NCBI RefSeq assembly: GCF_003864975.1 | Contig: NZ_BHGL01000033.1 | Span: 178,787 to 242,786, forward strand | Length of the DNA stretch: 64,000 bases | Direction: 5' to 3' | Source of the DNA: Sulfuriferula thiophila | Lineage (GTDB): Bacteria > Pseudomonadota > Gammaproteobacteria > Burkholderiales > Sulfuriferulaceae | Part shown: positions 40,233 through 51,165 of the stretch, in pieces | How the letters are laid out: the number at the start of each line of letters is the position of its first letter | How positions within the stretch are numbered: the stretch's first letter is position 1 | Position numbers and translations under genes: made by a program | The notes under the pieces: generated by a model | What the model was told of the DNA's origin: nothing | The model's database searches: none | What the model saw: only the letters and a program-made list of their open reading frames with translations

Positions 40233-41507
40233 ATGAATATTCTCGTTATAGGTTCAGGTGGACGTGAGCACGCACTGGCTTGGCGCCTGGCGCAATCGCC
40301 GCGTGTTTCTAAAGTATTTGTGGCGCCGGGTAATGCCGGTACCGCAGGTGAGAAAGAACTTACCAACGTGCCGATTACCTCGATTCCATTGCTCTTGGAA
40401 TTTGCCAAACGTGAGCAGGTTATATTGACCGTAGTGGGGCCGGAAGCCCCGCTGGCTGCGGGTATCGTTGATGCTTTCCGTGCCGAAGGCCTGAAAATAT
40501 TCGGCCCTACTCAGGCTGCCGCACAGTTGGAAGCGTCGAAAGATTTTGCCAAGGCGTTTATGCAGCAGCATGGCATCCCGACAGCCAAATATCAGACTTT
40601 TTGTGATATTGCAGCCGCTCATGCCTATATCGACGCCAACGGCGCACCCATTGTGGTCAAGGCCGACGGTCTGGCTGCGGGTAAAGGTGTGGTGGTGGCG
40701 CAAACACTGGCAGAAGCGCATGAAGCTGTGGATATGATGCTGCAAGGCAATCAGCTGGGTGATGCCGGTGCACGGGTGGTGATAGAAGAGTTTTTGTCTG
40801 GCGAAGAAGCCAGTTTCATCGTGATGTGTGATGGCGAGCATGTGCTGCCATTAGCCACCAGTCAGGATCATAAGCGTATTGGTGATGGTGATACCGGCCC
40901 GAATACCGGCGGCATGGGCGCGTATTCGCCTGCGCCGGTGGTAACGCCGGAGATTTATGCCAAAACGCTGCGTGAAGTCATCGCGCCAGTGATGGCGGGC
41001 ATGAAGCAGGCCGGTACGCCATATACCGGATTCCTCTATGCCGGTTTGATGATAGATGAAGACAACAACATTAAAGTGCTGGAATTTAATTGCCGCATGG
41101 GCGATCCCGAGACACAGCCTATTATGTTGCGTCTGAAATCGGATCTGGTGATGCTGATGGAGCACGCCGTTAATGGCACATTAGACACCGTTGAAGCTGA
41201 GTGGGATCGACGTACCGCGTTGGGCGTGGTGATGGCTGCGGCCAATTATCCGGACACTCCGCGCGCTGGTGACGTGATTGTCGGCTTGCCTAAGGATGAA
41301 GAAGATTTTCATGTTTTCCACGCGGGTACGAAACTGCAGCAGGAACAGGTGGTAACCAGTGGTGGTCGCGTGCTGTGCGTTACGGCTCTGGGTGACAGCG
41401 TAAAAATTGCACAGCGTCGCGCATACGAAATAGCCGATCAGATTCATTTTGCAGGCAGTCAGATGCGTCGGGATATCGGTTATCGTGCGATTGATCGCAA
41501 GAAGTAA
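40233..41507 (+). CDS. purD: Phosphoribosylamine-glycine ligase
   Basis: A 424-residue ATP-grasp enzyme making GAR, the second step of purine synthesis. The start MNILVIGSGGREHALAWRL, KADGLAAGKGVVVA in the ATP-grasp domain and LEFNCRMGDPETQ are diagnostic. Tight spacing to purH and to the following tsaC-like gene indicates one transcript. Confidence 0.97.
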   Translation: MNILVIGSGGREHALAWRLAQSPRVSKVFVAPGNAGTAGEKELTNVPITSIPLLLEFAKREQVILTVVGPEAPLAAGIVDAFRAEGLKIFGPTQAAAQLEASKDFAKAFMQQHGIPTAKYQTFCDIAAAHAYIDANGAPIVVKADGLAAGKGVVVAQTLAEAHEAVDMMLQGNQLGDAGARVVIEEFLSGEEASFIVMCDGEHVLPLATSQDHKRIGDGDTGPNTGGMGAYSPAPVVTPEIYAKTLREVIAPVMAGMKQAGTPYTGFLYAGLMIDEDNNIKVLEFNCRMGDPETQPIMLRLKSDLVMLMEHAVNGTLDTVEAEWDRRTALGVVMAAANYPDTPRAGDVIVGLPKDEEDFHVFHAGTKLQQEQVVTSGGRVLCVTALGDSVKIAQRRAYEIADQIHFAGSQMRRDIGYRAIDRKK

Positions 41508-41516
41508 GTAACTGTT

Positions 41517-42038
41517 TTGAAAAGACTAGCACCGCATCGGGTAATTGCCTACCCCACTGAGTCTTGTTATGGCTTGGGGTGTAACCCACGCTCGCGGCGG
41601 GCCGTGTTGCGGATATTAAAGCTTAAGCGTCGTCCTCAGGCTAAGGGTTTGATATTGATTGCTTCACATGCGCAGCAACTGGTGCGGTATGTGAGCAAGC
41701 CGGCATTGCAGGCCGCTTTGGCGAGTGGTTTCTGGCCTGGCCCGGTTACCTTGTTGTTGCCGGCTGCGAAACAATGCCCGATTTGGCTGAAGGGTCGTCA
41801 CCAGAAGATTGCGGTGCGCATGACCGGACATCGGCCAGCCGCAAGATTGTGCAGCAGATTCGGCACGGCATTGGTTTCTACCAGCGCCAACCGTAGCGGG
41901 CAAAAAGCATTAAAGCAGGCGCGCCATGTACAGCATGCTTTTGGTCAGCAGGTACAGGTGATACGCGGTAAAATTGGTAAAGCTAATCGCCCTAGTGTTA
42001 TCAGGGATTTGGCAACGGGTCAGATTTTACGTCATTGA
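41517..42038 (+). CDS. tsaC: Sua5/YciO/YrdC-family threonylcarbamoyl-AMP synthase (TsaC)
   Basis: This 173-residue single-domain protein makes threonylcarbamoyl-AMP for the t6A37 modification of ANN-decoding tRNAs. YPTESCYGLGCNPRS, KRRPQAKGLILIASH, FWPGPVTLLLPA and ALVSTSANRSG follow the family closely. It starts with TTG and has only a weak ribosome site, suggesting low or coupled expression. Placed between purD and hemF. Confidence 0.9.
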   Translation: MKRLAPHRVIAYPTESCYGLGCNPRSRRAVLRILKLKRRPQAKGLILIASHAQQLVRYVSKPALQAALASGFWPGPVTLLLPAAKQCPIWLKGRHQKIAVRMTGHRPAARLCSRFGTALVSTSANRSGQKALKQARHVQHAFGQQVQVIRGKIGKANRPSVIRDLATGQILRH

Positions 42039-42062
42039 GATTTTAATCATGGGGATGCCGGA

Positions 42063-42968
42063 ATGGATACGATAGCAGTCAAAGAGTTTCTGCTGGAATT
42101 ACAGGAGCTTATCGTTGAGCGTATCGAGCAGGTGGATGGCAAGACATTTGTGCGTGATACCTGGGATCGTCCGGAAGGTGGCGGCGGCATAAGTTGCGTG
42201 ATTGAGAATGGCAATGTGCTGGAACGCGGTGGTGTGAATTTTTCCCATGTGTTCGGCGCCAATTTGCCGCCATCAGCGTCAGCCGCTCACCCGGAAGTTG
42301 CCGGCAGAAGTTTTGAAGCCATGGGCGTGTCTCTGGTGTTCCACCCACGTAACCCATACGTGCCGACCGTGCATTTTAATGTGCGCTTTTTCATGGCGAC
42401 CAAGCCCGGTGCTGAGCCGGTGTGGTGGTTCGGTGGCGGTATGGATTTGACGCCGTATTACGGTTTTGAAGAAGATGCGGTGCACTTTCATCAGATGTGC
42501 CATAACGCGCTGGCACCGTTCGACAGCAGTTATTACCCGCGTTTCAAAAAATGGTGTGATGAGTATTTCTTCCTCAAGCATCGCAATGAACCGCGTGGCA
42601 TCGGCGGCATTTTCTTTGACGATTTTTCCGCAGTGGATTTTGATCATAGTTTTCAGGCTGTACAAAGCGTGGGCGATCACTTTTTGTCGGCGTATGTGCC
42701 GATCCTGGAGCGTCGTCAGGACATACCTTACACCGAACATGAACGGGACTTTCAGGCGTACCGTCGTGGACGCTACGTAGAATTCAATCTGGTGTATGAC
42801 CGCGGCACTTTATTTGGCTTGCAGTCGAACGGACGCACCGAGTCGATATTGATGTCAATGCCGCCGGTGGCAAAATGGGCTTACCAATGGCAGCCGGAAC
42901 CGGGAACACCGGAAGCGCGTTTGTACAGTGATTTCATCATAGGCAAGGACTGGCTGGGTAATAGCTAA
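42063..42968 (+). CDS. hemF: Oxygen-dependent coproporphyrinogen III oxidase
   Basis: A 301-residue enzyme that makes protoporphyrinogen IX using O2, so this haem step needs at least microoxic conditions. [49 protein letters not shown] and [16 protein letters not shown] are classic HemF. Three bases separate it from the PBP-like gene and hemA follows 3.3 kb later, so two haem genes share this block. Confidence 0.97.
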   Translation: MDTIAVKEFLLELQELIVERIEQVDGKTFVRDTWDRPEGGGGISCVIENGNVLERGGVNFSHVFGANLPPSASAAHPEVAGRSFEAMGVSLVFHPRNPYVPTVHFNVRFFMATKPGAEPVWWFGGGMDLTPYYGFEEDAVHFHQMCHNALAPFDSSYYPRFKKWCDEYFFLKHRNEPRGIGGIFFDDFSAVDFDHSFQAVQSVGDHFLSAYVPILERRQDIPYTEHERDFQAYRRGRYVEFNLVYDRGTLFGLQSNGRTESILMSMPPVAKWAYQWQPEPGTPEARLYSDFIIGKDWLGNS

Positions 42969-42971
42969 AGC

Positions 42972-45900
42972 ATGGCATCTAAACGCGTTTATTATTTTGT
43001 TGCAGGAACTGGGGTCGTTATCGTCAGTGCATTGGCGGGATTTCTCGCCTGGGAGTTTACGACTTCGACACTGCAAGCGAAATATCTGGCTGAATATGCA
43101 GCCAAAATGCATTATCAGGTTGATAACGGTGCGAGTAATGCCATTCGTTTTCCGCATCAAGGGCCGTCGGATTTGCGTTTAGGCTATGCCAGCTTGCCTG
43201 GTATAACCAAGCGCCTTGCCGAACAAGGCTTTGAGATACAGCGTCAGGCACGGATCAGTCCGGGCATGCAGCAAATGGCGGATGAAGGCTTGAATCTGCC
43301 CTATCATGAAAAAGACCAGGCAGGTCTGCGGCTGACCGATGCTACCGGCGCGGTCATATTTGATAACCGTACGCCCCAGCGTGTGTTTGCGGACTTTAAA
43401 TCGATTCCACCCCTGTTGCGCGATAGCTTGCTGTTTATTGAAAACCGTGAACTGTTGTCTACGGATAATCCCAAGCGTAATCCTGCCGTGGAATGGGACC
43501 GATTGGCGCAAGCTGTGCTGGACAAGTTGATCCAGTTTATTAATCCATCACATGATGTTCCCGGCGGTAGTACGCTGGCTACGCAGATCGAAAAATACCG
43601 TCATTCCGCGGATGGTCTGACGCTGACCGTGCAGGACAAATGGCAGCAAATGGCTTCGGCGTCGGTACGGGCCTATCTGGATGGCGAAAACACGCAAGCC
43701 GCCCGCCAGCGTCTGGTGCTGGATTATCTCAATACCGTCCCGCTGTCTGCCGCTCCCGGTTTTGGTGAAGTTATCGGCTTGCCGGATGCGCTATGGGCCT
43801 GGTATGGGCTTGATTATCAAACTGTATCCGGGTTGTTGCAGGCGAATCATGCGGATGCCGCCACCGGCAATGCCTACAAGCATGTACTGTCGTTGCTCAT
43901 CGCCCAGCGCAAGCCGTCGTATTATCTGAATGTAAATCACAAGGCGCTGGAAGACACCACCAATATTCATTTGCGCTTGTTGGCCAGAGAGGGTGTGATC
44001 AGTCCGGCATTGCGGGATGTGGCATTGCAGGCACCTCTGACATTTAATATTAAACGGCCATTGCAAAATCGTGCATTCATCGAACAGAAAGCAGCGAACG
44101 CAGTACGTTCACGACTGGCGAATTTGCTGGGTGTGCAGAAGCTCTATGATCTGGACCGCTTTGATCTGACCGCGGATAGCACTTTGAATGCGGCTGCGCA
44201 AAAAACCGTCAGCCAGTTCCTGCTGAGTCTGAACTCGACCGAGGGCGCTGAGAAAGTCGGCATGTATGGCAGAAACCTGCTAAGTCCCGAGAATGATCTG
44301 AGTAAAATTATTTACAGTTTTACCCTGTATGAAATTTCGCCTAATGGCGCATTGCTGCGAGTTCAGGCTGACAATCTGAATCAGCCGTTTGATATCAATA
44401 AAGGTGCAAAACTCGATCTGGGCTCAACCGCCAAATTACGTACCTTGATCAGCTATCTGGAAATAGTCAGCCAGTTGCATCAGCAATATGAGACTTTAAC
44501 AACCCGGCAGTTGGTTGATGTGGCAAAAGAGAGCCATGACACGATTTCTATCTGGGCAGCAAATTACTATCTGAACAGCCAGGACAAAACGCTGGCAACT
44601 ATGCTGGAAGCCGCGATGGCGCGGCATTATTCTGCAGATCCTTCCACCATGTTCTTTACCGGTGGAGGGTTGCACCGTTTCGTCAACTTTAATAAGGATG
44701 ACAACGGGCGCAATATGGATTTGTGGGAAGCGACACGCAATTCGGTGAATCTGGTCTATATCCGTTTGATGCGTGATATCAGCCTGTATTACATGGCACA
44801 GACTCCCGGTGTCGCGGGCAGGATACTGGAAGATGCTAATAATCCGGCCCGCCGTACCTACCTGGAACGCTTCGCTGATCGCGAAGGCCAGGAATACCTG
44901 TTGCGTTTTTACAAAAAGTACCGCGGGCAGACGCCACAGCAGGTTACGGATACCTTGCTTGATGGCCTGCATCCAACCCCGCGCCGTCTGGCGGCAGTAT
45001 TCCGCTATCTTGCACCAAATGAGGATCTGGCCAACTTTGCCAAATTCTTGCGTAGCCGTACCCCGGATAGCGTTGATCTGAGCGACCGCACGATATTGGC
45101 CCTATATGCACAATATGCGCCGAATGCCTTTTCTCTGGCGGATCTGGGTTATATTGCGCAGGTTCATCCTCTGGAATTGTGGCTGGTAGGTTATTTGCGC
45201 AGCCACCCGAATACGACGTTTAGTGAAGCCGTAGCGGCAAGCCGTGATCAGCGTATCGCTGTCTACAACTGGCTGTTCAAAACCAGCCGTAAAAATGCGC
45301 AGGATCAGCGCATACACAGTCTGCTGGAAGTAGAGGCTTTTGAGAAAATCCATCAGGACTGGAAGCGCCTGGGCTACCCATTCGACAGCCTGGTGCCTTC
45401 TTATGCAACAGCAATAGGCACATCGGCTGATCGGCCGGCAGCCCTGGCTGAGTTGATGGGGATAGTGGTGAATGATGGCGTGCGCTTACCGGCGGTATCG
45501 ATAGAGAAACTGCATTTTGCTGCCGGTACGCCTTTCGAGACGGTGTTTGTACGCAAGCAACCACAGGGTGAGCGCTTGTTGCCTGTGGAACTGACCCGTG
45601 TCGTGCGCCGTGCGTTACAGGGAGTGGTCGAGCAGGGCACCGCCGGACGACTCAAGGGGGTATTCAAGGATGCGGATGGCAATCCGATTGTCATGGGAGG
45701 TAAAACCGGCACTGGCGATCATCGCTTCGACACCTTTGATGCCAGCGGTAACGTGGTGACTTCTCGCGTAGTGAATCGTACCGCGACCATGGTGTTTTAT
45801 ATAGGTGACCGATTCTTCGGTACGATGACGGCAATAGTGCGTGGCGAAGAGGCCGCTAAATATCGCTTTACCAGTGCCTTGCCTGCACAATTAATCAAGG

Positions 45901-46265
45901 CCATGAGCCCGCAACTGGCCCCCGTGCTGGCGCCACTTAATATCAAGCGTCCACAGAGTGAACCTGCGCCGGTTGTGAGTGAACCAAGCGAAGTGCCGGA
46001 TACTCCGGAGCAGGGTAAAGCAATACCAGTCGCACCTGCTGAACCGGTTGTCATGCCGGAGCCTGCGGTGAACCCCAAGTCAGCCTTGCGGTTGGATGCT
46101 GAACTCAAGCCAAGAAAAGCCAAAGAAAATGTAGTGACACCTAAGCCAATTCCTTTGCCGCTCCCGGCTAATGTTGCACCTGTGATTGAAAAACCAGTTG
46201 CCCCTGTGCAGCAACCGCCCGCACCAATAGAAGAGCGTCGCCCTAATGCGGGCGAGGCGTATTGA
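42972..46265 (+). CDS. Large noncanonical class A penicillin-binding protein (transglycosylase-transpeptidase)
   Basis: This 1097-residue protein is anchored by one N-terminal helix (about 8-28). The glycosyltransferase 51 region is divergent: Glu157 remains in FIENREL where class A PBPs have the Glu-Asp pair, and [12 protein letters not shown] (from 198) replaces the usual GGSTxxQQ. The transpeptidase triad is intact: Ser485-x-x-Lys488 (STAK), Ser591-Val-Asn593 and KTGT at 911-914. Residues after about 990 form a Pro/Glu-rich tail. Acylation by beta-lactams is therefore plausible, while the glycosyltransferase needs testing. It is longer than typical PBP1a (about 800-850) and sits between hemF and hemA, probably by transcription convenience. 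Confidence 0.85.
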   Translation: MASKRVYYFVAGTGVVIVSALAGFLAWEFTTSTLQAKYLAEYAAKMHYQVDNGASNAIRFPHQGPSDLRLGYASLPGITKRLAEQGFEIQRQARISPGMQQMADEGLNLPYHEKDQAGLRLTDATGAVIFDNRTPQRVFADFKSIPPLLRDSLLFIENRELLSTDNPKRNPAVEWDRLAQAVLDKLIQFINPSHDVPGGSTLATQIEKYRHSADGLTLTVQDKWQQMASASVRAYLDGENTQAARQRLVLDYLNTVPLSAAPGFGEVIGLPDALWAWYGLDYQTVSGLLQANHADAATGNAYKHVLSLLIAQRKPSYYLNVNHKALEDTTNIHLRLLAREGVISPALRDVALQAPLTFNIKRPLQNRAFIEQKAANAVRSRLANLLGVQKLYDLDRFDLTADSTLNAAAQKTVSQFLLSLNSTEGAEKVGMYGRNLLSPENDLSKIIYSFTLYEISPNGALLRVQADNLNQPFDINKGAKLDLGSTAKLRTLISYLEIVSQLHQQYETLTTRQLVDVAKESHDTISIWAANYYLNSQDKTLATMLEAAMARHYSADPSTMFFTGGGLHRFVNFNKDDNGRNMDLWEATRNSVNLVYIRLMRDISLYYMAQTPGVAGRILEDANNPARRTYLERFADREGQEYLLRFYKKYRGQTPQQVTDTLLDGLHPTPRRLAAVFRYLAPNEDLANFAKFLRSRTPDSVDLSDRTILALYAQYAPNAFSLADLGYIAQVHPLELWLVGYLRSHPNTTFSEAVAASRDQRIAVYNWLFKTSRKNAQDQRIHSLLEVEAFEKIHQDWKRLGYPFDSLVPSYATAIGTSADRPAALAELMGIVVNDGVRLPAVSIEKLHFAAGTPFETVFVRKQPQGERLLPVELTRVVRRALQGVVEQGTAGRLKGVFKDADGNPIVMGGKTGTGDHRFDTFDASGNVVTSRVVNRTATMVFYIGDRFFGTMTAIVRGEEAAKYRFTSALPAQLIKAMSPQLAPVLAPLNIKRPQSEPAPVVSEPSEVPDTPEQGKAIPVAPAEPVVMPEPAVNPKSALRLDAELKPRKAKENVVTPKPIPLPLPANVAPVIEKPVAPVQQPPAPIEERRPNAGEAY

Positions 46266-46278
46266 TTCGAGTCTGACT

Positions 46279-47529
46279 ATGCATTTGTTGGCGTTTGGCA
46301 TCAATCATCAAACAGCACCGCTGCAAATTCGGGAGCAGGTGGCTTTCCATGCAGAACGCATGGAAGCGGCTTTACGTGATTTCATCAAGACCGGCACGGT
46401 GAAAGAAGCGGCGATATTGTCGACCTGTAATCGTACGGAAATTTACTGCAATGCCGTGGATCAGAATGCGGCGCTTGACTGGCTGGCACATTACCATAAG
46501 TTGAGTCGGGTCAGTATTGACCCCTATTTATATACTCTGCCGAGTTCCGAAGCGGCACGGCACGCGTTTCGTGTCGCGTCGGGGCTTGACTCGATGGTGC
46601 TGGGTGAGACCCAGATTCTCGGGCAAATGCGCCAAGCTGCCAAGATTGCCGAGCAGGCTGGTACGCTTGGTATCGTGTTGCATAAGCTGTTCCAGCATAC
46701 ATTCGCCGTAGCAAAAGATGTACGTACATCCACCGAAATCGGTGCGAATTCAGTGTCAATGGCAGCCGCTGCAGTACGTTTAGCTGAACGTATCTTCCCC
46801 AGCATTGCCGAGCAGAAAGTGCTATTTATCGGTGCAGGCGAAATGATAGAGTTGTGTGCGGCGCATTTCGGTGCCCGTAACCCTAAACATATCATGGTTG
46901 CCAACCGTACCGTTGCGCGTGCACAAGCCTTGGCTGATCGTTATCGGGGCTCGGCCATTGCATTGCATGAATTGCCCGATCACCTCGCCAGTTACGATAT
47001 TGTGGTCACCAGTACCGCCAGCCCGTTGCCGATATTGGGTAAGGGTATGGTGGAACGGGCATTGAAAGCACGTCGCCACCGCCCCATGTTCATGGTGGAT
47101 CTGGCTGTACCCCGGGACATTGAAGCCGAGGTAGGTGAACTGGCCGATGTGTTTTTATACAGTGTCGATGATCTGGGCAGTATCGTGAAACAGGGTCTGG
47201 ACAGCCGTCAATCGCAAGTCGGCCAGGCAGAAGCCATCATCGAAGCCAGTGTGCAGCAATTCCTGCACTGGATGGATACCCGTGAGCTGGTACCGACAAT
47301 ACGCAGTTTGCGTGATCAGGCAGAACGCATGCGCCGGCATGAAGTTGAACGTGCCGTCAAACTGCTGGCTAGAGGCGAATCTCCTGCGCATGTGCTGGAT
47401 GTGCTGTCACGTAGCTTGACCAATAAATTTTTGCATCATCCCACTCACGCACTTAACCATGCCGGCGATGACGAGCGCCAGGAACTGGTGGCGTTATTAT
47501 CGCGGCTTTACTCGCTGCACCAAGAATGA
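46279..47529 (+). CDS. hemA: Glutamyl-tRNA reductase
   Basis: A 416-residue NADPH enzyme converting Glu-tRNA to glutamate-1-semialdehyde, the committed step of C5-pathway haem synthesis. [17 protein letters not shown], the catalytic Cys in [25 protein letters not shown] and the NADPH-binding [13 protein letters not shown] are present, and a C-terminal dimer domain follows. The ATG at 46279 removes 11 shadow residues. It overlaps prfA by 4 nt, the widely conserved hemA-prfA-prmC order. Confidence 0.97.
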   Translation: MHLLAFGINHQTAPLQIREQVAFHAERMEAALRDFIKTGTVKEAAILSTCNRTEIYCNAVDQNAALDWLAHYHKLSRVSIDPYLYTLPSSEAARHAFRVASGLDSMVLGETQILGQMRQAAKIAEQAGTLGIVLHKLFQHTFAVAKDVRTSTEIGANSVSMAAAAVRLAERIFPSIAEQKVLFIGAGEMIELCAAHFGARNPKHIMVANRTVARAQALADRYRGSAIALHELPDHLASYDIVVTSTASPLPILGKGMVERALKARRHRPMFMVDLAVPRDIEAEVGELADVFLYSVDDLGSIVKQGLDSRQSQVGQAEAIIEASVQQFLHWMDTRELVPTIRSLRDQAERMRRHEVERAVKLLARGESPAHVLDVLSRSLTNKFLHHPTHALNHAGDDERQELVALLSRLYSLHQE

Positions 47530-48602
47530 AACTCACACTATTGAATAAACTCGCTCAGCTGACTGAGCGACTCGACGAGATTGATCGTTTGCTGGCCGTG
47601 GAAACGGTGACTAGCAATATGGATAATTATCGCAAACTGACCCGCGAGCACGCTGAGATATCCCCCGTTGTGGCCTTGTATCGCGCCTACACGCAAACGG
47701 AGGTTGACATTGCTGGCGCTACCGAAATGCTCGGTGATGCCGAGATGAAGGAGTTGGCAGAGCAGGAGATTGCTGAAGGTAAAGGCCGTTTGCTTGAACT
47801 TGAGACCCGGCTGCAAACCGAGTTGCTGCCTAAAGATCCTAATGATGAGCGCAATATTTTCTTGGAGATTCGCGCGGGTACCGGTGGCGATGAATCTGCG
47901 CTGTTTTCGGCAGACCTTTTTCGCATGTATACGCGCTATGCTGAGCGGCAACGCTGGAAGGTGGAAATCATCTCGGAAAGCATGAGTGAGCTGGGCGGAT
48001 ATAAAGAGGTGATTATAAAAATCATCGGTCGTGGTGCGTTCTCGCGCTTGAAATTTGAATCTGGTGGCCATCGCGTACAGCGCGTTCCTGCGACTGAAAC
48101 GCAAGGTCGTATTCACACCTCTGCGTGTACCGTGGCGGTGATGCCAGAGGCAGATGAGGTTGCTGAGGTGAACCTGAATCCTGCTGATTTGCGTATTGAT
48201 ACTTATCGCGCTAGCGGTGCCGGTGGTCAGCATATCAACAAGACCGACTCGGCGGTACGTATTACGCACATGCCCACAGGCATAGTGGTCGAATGCCAGG
48301 ATGATCGCTCACAGCATAAGAACAAGGCGCAGGCACTGTCCGTGCTGGCTGCACGCATCAAGGATAAGCAGTTGCGTGAGATTGCATCCAAAGAAGCGGC
48401 TACCCGCAAGTCATTAATCGGCAGCGGTGATCGCTCCGAACGTATTCGTACCTATAATTTCCCGCAGGGCCGTATTACGGATCATCGTATCAATCTGACC
48501 TTGTATAAAATCGATGCGATTATGGATGGCGATCTGGATGAATTGCTAGGTGCTCTGGCTACCGAACATCAGGCCGAACTACTTGCAGCGATGGGCGAGT
48601 AA
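47526..48602 (+). CDS. prfA: Peptide chain release factor 1
   Basis: A 358-residue factor recognising UAA and UAG. The PAT codon-reading motif is in [14 protein letters not shown] and the catalytic GGQ in [15 protein letters not shown]. It has no frameshift. PrmC, which methylates the GGQ glutamine, is encoded 3 nt downstream. Confidence 0.98.
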   Translation: MKLTLLNKLAQLTERLDEIDRLLAVETVTSNMDNYRKLTREHAEISPVVALYRAYTQTEVDIAGATEMLGDAEMKELAEQEIAEGKGRLLELETRLQTELLPKDPNDERNIFLEIRAGTGGDESALFSADLFRMYTRYAERQRWKVEIISESMSELGGYKEVIIKIIGRGAFSRLKFESGGHRVQRVPATETQGRIHTSACTVAVMPEADEVAEVNLNPADLRIDTYRASGAGGQHINKTDSAVRITHMPTGIVVECQDDRSQHKNKAQALSVLAARIKDKQLREIASKEAATRKSLIGSGDRSERIRTYNFPQGRITDHRINLTLYKIDAIMDGDLDELLGALATEHQAELLAAMGE

Positions 48603-48605
48603 GCC

Positions 48606-49460
48606 GTGTCGGATATAGCGAGGATTTTGCAGCAGGATCAGGCGAAGCTCGTCGCTATGTTGGGATTGTCGGCAATGGATGCGCGATTTGAAGCGCAGTT
48701 GCTGATGGCACAGGCACTACAGGTGAATCGCTCGTGGTTGCTGGCGCATGCGGATGAGAAGCCGCCAACCGCAGCATATACGCGCTATCAGCACATGCTG
48801 GATCGGCGTCTGCAAGGCGAACCGGTCGCCTATATTTTCGGTGAGAAAGAATTCTACGGGATTACCCTGAGCGTTACTCCTGATGTGCTGATTCCACGTC
48901 CAGAGACTGAGTTACTGGTCGAGCTGGCACTGGTACAAATTCCGGTTGCAACTCCTTGCAGCGTGCTGGACTTAGGTACCGGTAGTGGCGCGATTGCAAT
49001 CAGTCTGGCAACACTGCGCCCACTCGCCAGTATTGTTGCGGTTGATGCGAGTGCGGCTGCACTCCAGGTGGCGCAAGCTAATGCTCGACGGCTGGGGCTG
49101 GCTAATATTCAATTTATACTCAGCGACTGGTGGCAGGATGTACCTGCAACACCATTGTTCGATGTGATAGTCAGTAATCCTCCCTACATTGCCGATGCGG
49201 ATAGCCACTTGCAGGAAGGTGACTTACGTTTTGAACCCATTACAGCACTAGCCGCAGGCGCTACGGGGCTGAAAGATCTGGTCAGTATTATCAACCGTGC
49301 ACCGCAATATCTGACAGCTACAGGCATGCTGCTACTAGAGCATGGTTATGATCAGGGTGAAGCAGTGCGTGGTTTGTTAAACGGGGCTGGGTTTGATGCA
49401 GTGGTGACGCATCGCGATCTGGGCGGTGTGGAGCGGGTGAGTATGGGGCAGCGGCGTTAA
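48606..49460 (+). CDS. prmC: Release factor glutamine methyltransferase PrmC
   Basis: This 284-residue SAM enzyme methylates the Gln of the GGQ motif in RF1 and RF2. The helical N domain is followed by the methyltransferase fold with VLDLGTGSGAIAISLA and the substrate-binding NPPY in VSNPPYIAD. It starts with GTG at 48606, 3 nt after prfA. Both substrates, RF1 and RF2, are encoded in this window. Confidence 0.96.
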   Translation: MSDIARILQQDQAKLVAMLGLSAMDARFEAQLLMAQALQVNRSWLLAHADEKPPTAAYTRYQHMLDRRLQGEPVAYIFGEKEFYGITLSVTPDVLIPRPETELLVELALVQIPVATPCSVLDLGTGSGAIAISLATLRPLASIVAVDASAAALQVAQANARRLGLANIQFILSDWWQDVPATPLFDVIVSNPPYIADADSHLQEGDLRFEPITALAAGATGLKDLVSIINRAPQYLTATGMLLLEHGYDQGEAVRGLLNGAGFDAVVTHRDLGGVERVSMGQRR

Positions 49461-49480
49461 AACGCAGTGCTGCCCCGTTT
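49445..49480. terminator. Inverted repeat between convergent prmC and the BI-1 gene
   Basis: GGGGCAGC and GCTGCCCC, with an inner GCGTT/AACGC pair, make a long stem that spans the prmC stop codon and runs into TTT. It could terminate both convergent transcripts; the T-run is short, so confidence is moderate. Confidence 0.5.
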
Positions 49481-49485
49481 AAAGC

Positions 49486-50175
49486 TTAATCGCGATTACC
49501 GGCCAGTGCCATGAGCAGGTTGAGCAGGTTTACGAAGATGTTGTAAATATCCAGATAAATTGCCAGTGTTGCCATAACGTAGTTGGTTTCGCCGCCGCGC
49601 ACTACCTGGCTAACGTCATACAGCAAGTAACCGGCGAAAATCATGATGGCGATCGCTGAAATGGCCAGTGATGCAGCAGGAATCTGGAAGTAGGCATTGG
49701 CCAACGATGCCAGAATCAGCATCACCAGTCCAACCATCAGGAATTTCCCCATGAAGCTGAAATCCTTCTTGGTCACCGTGGCAATAGTGGCAAGCGTGAA
49801 GAAAATCGCTCCCGTACCGCCTGCTGCCATACCTATCAACTGTGCGCCATTACGGAAATGCAGAGCCGCTTGCAGGATAGGTCCCAGCATTAAACCGAAA
49901 AAGAAAGTTACGCCCAGCAGCAGTACTACGCCTAATGCGTTATTGCGGTTGGCGCTAATGCCCATGAACATACCGAACATGACAGCCAGCATGCCTATCA
50001 TGGATAGAACCGGATGTTGTGCCATGAACGCAAAGTTGAGGCTCAAACCCATGTATGCCCCGATTACGGTCGGGATCATGGTCAGGCCTAACATCATATA
50101 GGTATTGCGTAATACCTTATTTTGCGCTGATTCAAGTTGCGTTGAACTGTTTGCCAGTTGAATTTCGGGTTGCAT
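49486..50175 (-). CDS. Bax inhibitor-1 family membrane protein (YccA-like)
   Basis: A 229-residue integral membrane protein with about seven helices and the UPF0005/BI-1 hallmarks LRNTYMMLGLTMIPTV near the start and FAGYLLYDVSQVVRGGETNYVMATLAIYLDIYN near the C terminus. Bacterial BI-1 proteins form pH-sensitive calcium-leak channels or modulate the FtsH protease (YccA). No neighbour on the same strand. Confidence 0.92.
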   Translation of the reverse strand: MQPEIQLANSSTQLESAQNKVLRNTYMMLGLTMIPTVIGAYMGLSLNFAFMAQHPVLSMIGMLAVMFGMFMGISANRNNALGVVLLLGVTFFFGLMLGPILQAALHFRNGAQLIGMAAGGTGAIFFTLATIATVTKKDFSFMGKFLMVGLVMLILASLANAYFQIPAASLAISAIAIMIFAGYLLYDVSQVVRGGETNYVMATLAIYLDIYNIFVNLLNLLMALAGNRD

Positions 50176-50346
50176 ATCTACCTCACAATTAAAAACATAT
50201 TCATACAGTAGACTATAGCAGGACGACTAAAGTTGCAAGTAAAGCTGTATATGAACTGCATTAGCAGAATAAGCTTAGGTTTTTGATTTTTTGTACGATA
50301 ATCAGTATATTATTTATCCATAACTATAAGTTTGGCGGTGGTCAAA

Positions 50347-51165
50347 ATGGAACAAAAAATCAGTGGGCTGGAAAACTGGATCAAGTTCTTTGAAACAGCC
50401 GATATTCCCATACTTAAACGTACTGTGCGAGATTTGGCCGTGTTGCAGGAGGATGCCGAGAACCTCAGTGTGCGCGGCGTTACGGATGCTATCGCCCACG
50501 ATCCGCTGATGACAGTGGTGCTGTTGCGTTATTTGCAGCAGCATAAACGCAATACTCAACTGAACGAAGTAGTACAGATTGAACAGGCTTTGATGATGTT
50601 GGGTATGCAGACTTTTTTTCAAAAGGTGGAGCCCAAGCTGGTCATCGAGGATATGCTGCATGGCAATCTCATTGCGCTCACTCATTTATTGCAAACCGTG
50701 CGCCGTGCCACTCAGGCAGCGCACTACGCCAAGGATTGGGCGGTACGATTACAGGATCTGCATTTTGATGAAATCCGCATCGCGGCGTTATTGCATAATT
50801 TTGCTGAGATACTGATGTGGTGCTATGCGCCTGAACAGATGACGCAGGTACGTGCTTTGCAACAAAAGGATAAGGCACTGCGTAGTCGGGATGCCCAGAA
50901 ACAAGTGTTGGGCTTCAAGTTATCCGACATGCAAATGGCGCTGGCAAAGTCATGGGGTTTGCCGGAATTGCTAATCGGCTTCATGAGCCGTGAGGATAGT
51001 CAGCAGCGCAATATGCGTAACATTGTGCTGGCAATTAATCTGGCAAGGCATGCGGCAAATGGCTGGGATGATGCGGCGTTGCCGGATGATTATAAGGAAA
51101 TCGGGGCTATGCTCAACATGCCCGCACAACAGGTAGAGCACCTGGTACGCGGGCAAGTCGTTTAG
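50347..51165 (+). CDS. HDOD domain protein
   Basis: A 272-residue single HDOD domain (residues about 15-215), a metal-dependent hydrolase-like fold common in signalling proteins. Typical elements are IPILKRTVRDLAVLQ, AIAHDPLMTVVLLRYLQ and the HD-region FDEIRIAALLHNFAEILMWCYAP, where the catalytic His-Asp is not kept (HN). It may therefore act by binding rather than hydrolysis. The ATG at 50347 is chosen; TTG 50332 is an alternative. Its stop overlaps the convergent rlmD end by 4 nt. Confidence 0.85.
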   Translation: MEQKISGLENWIKFFETADIPILKRTVRDLAVLQEDAENLSVRGVTDAIAHDPLMTVVLLRYLQQHKRNTQLNEVVQIEQALMMLGMQTFFQKVEPKLVIEDMLHGNLIALTHLLQTVRRATQAAHYAKDWAVRLQDLHFDEIRIAALLHNFAEILMWCYAPEQMTQVRALQQKDKALRSRDAQKQVLGFKLSDMQMALAKSWGLPELLIGFMSREDSQQRNMRNIVLAINLARHAANGWDDAALPDDYKEIGAMLNMPAQQVEHLVRGQVV

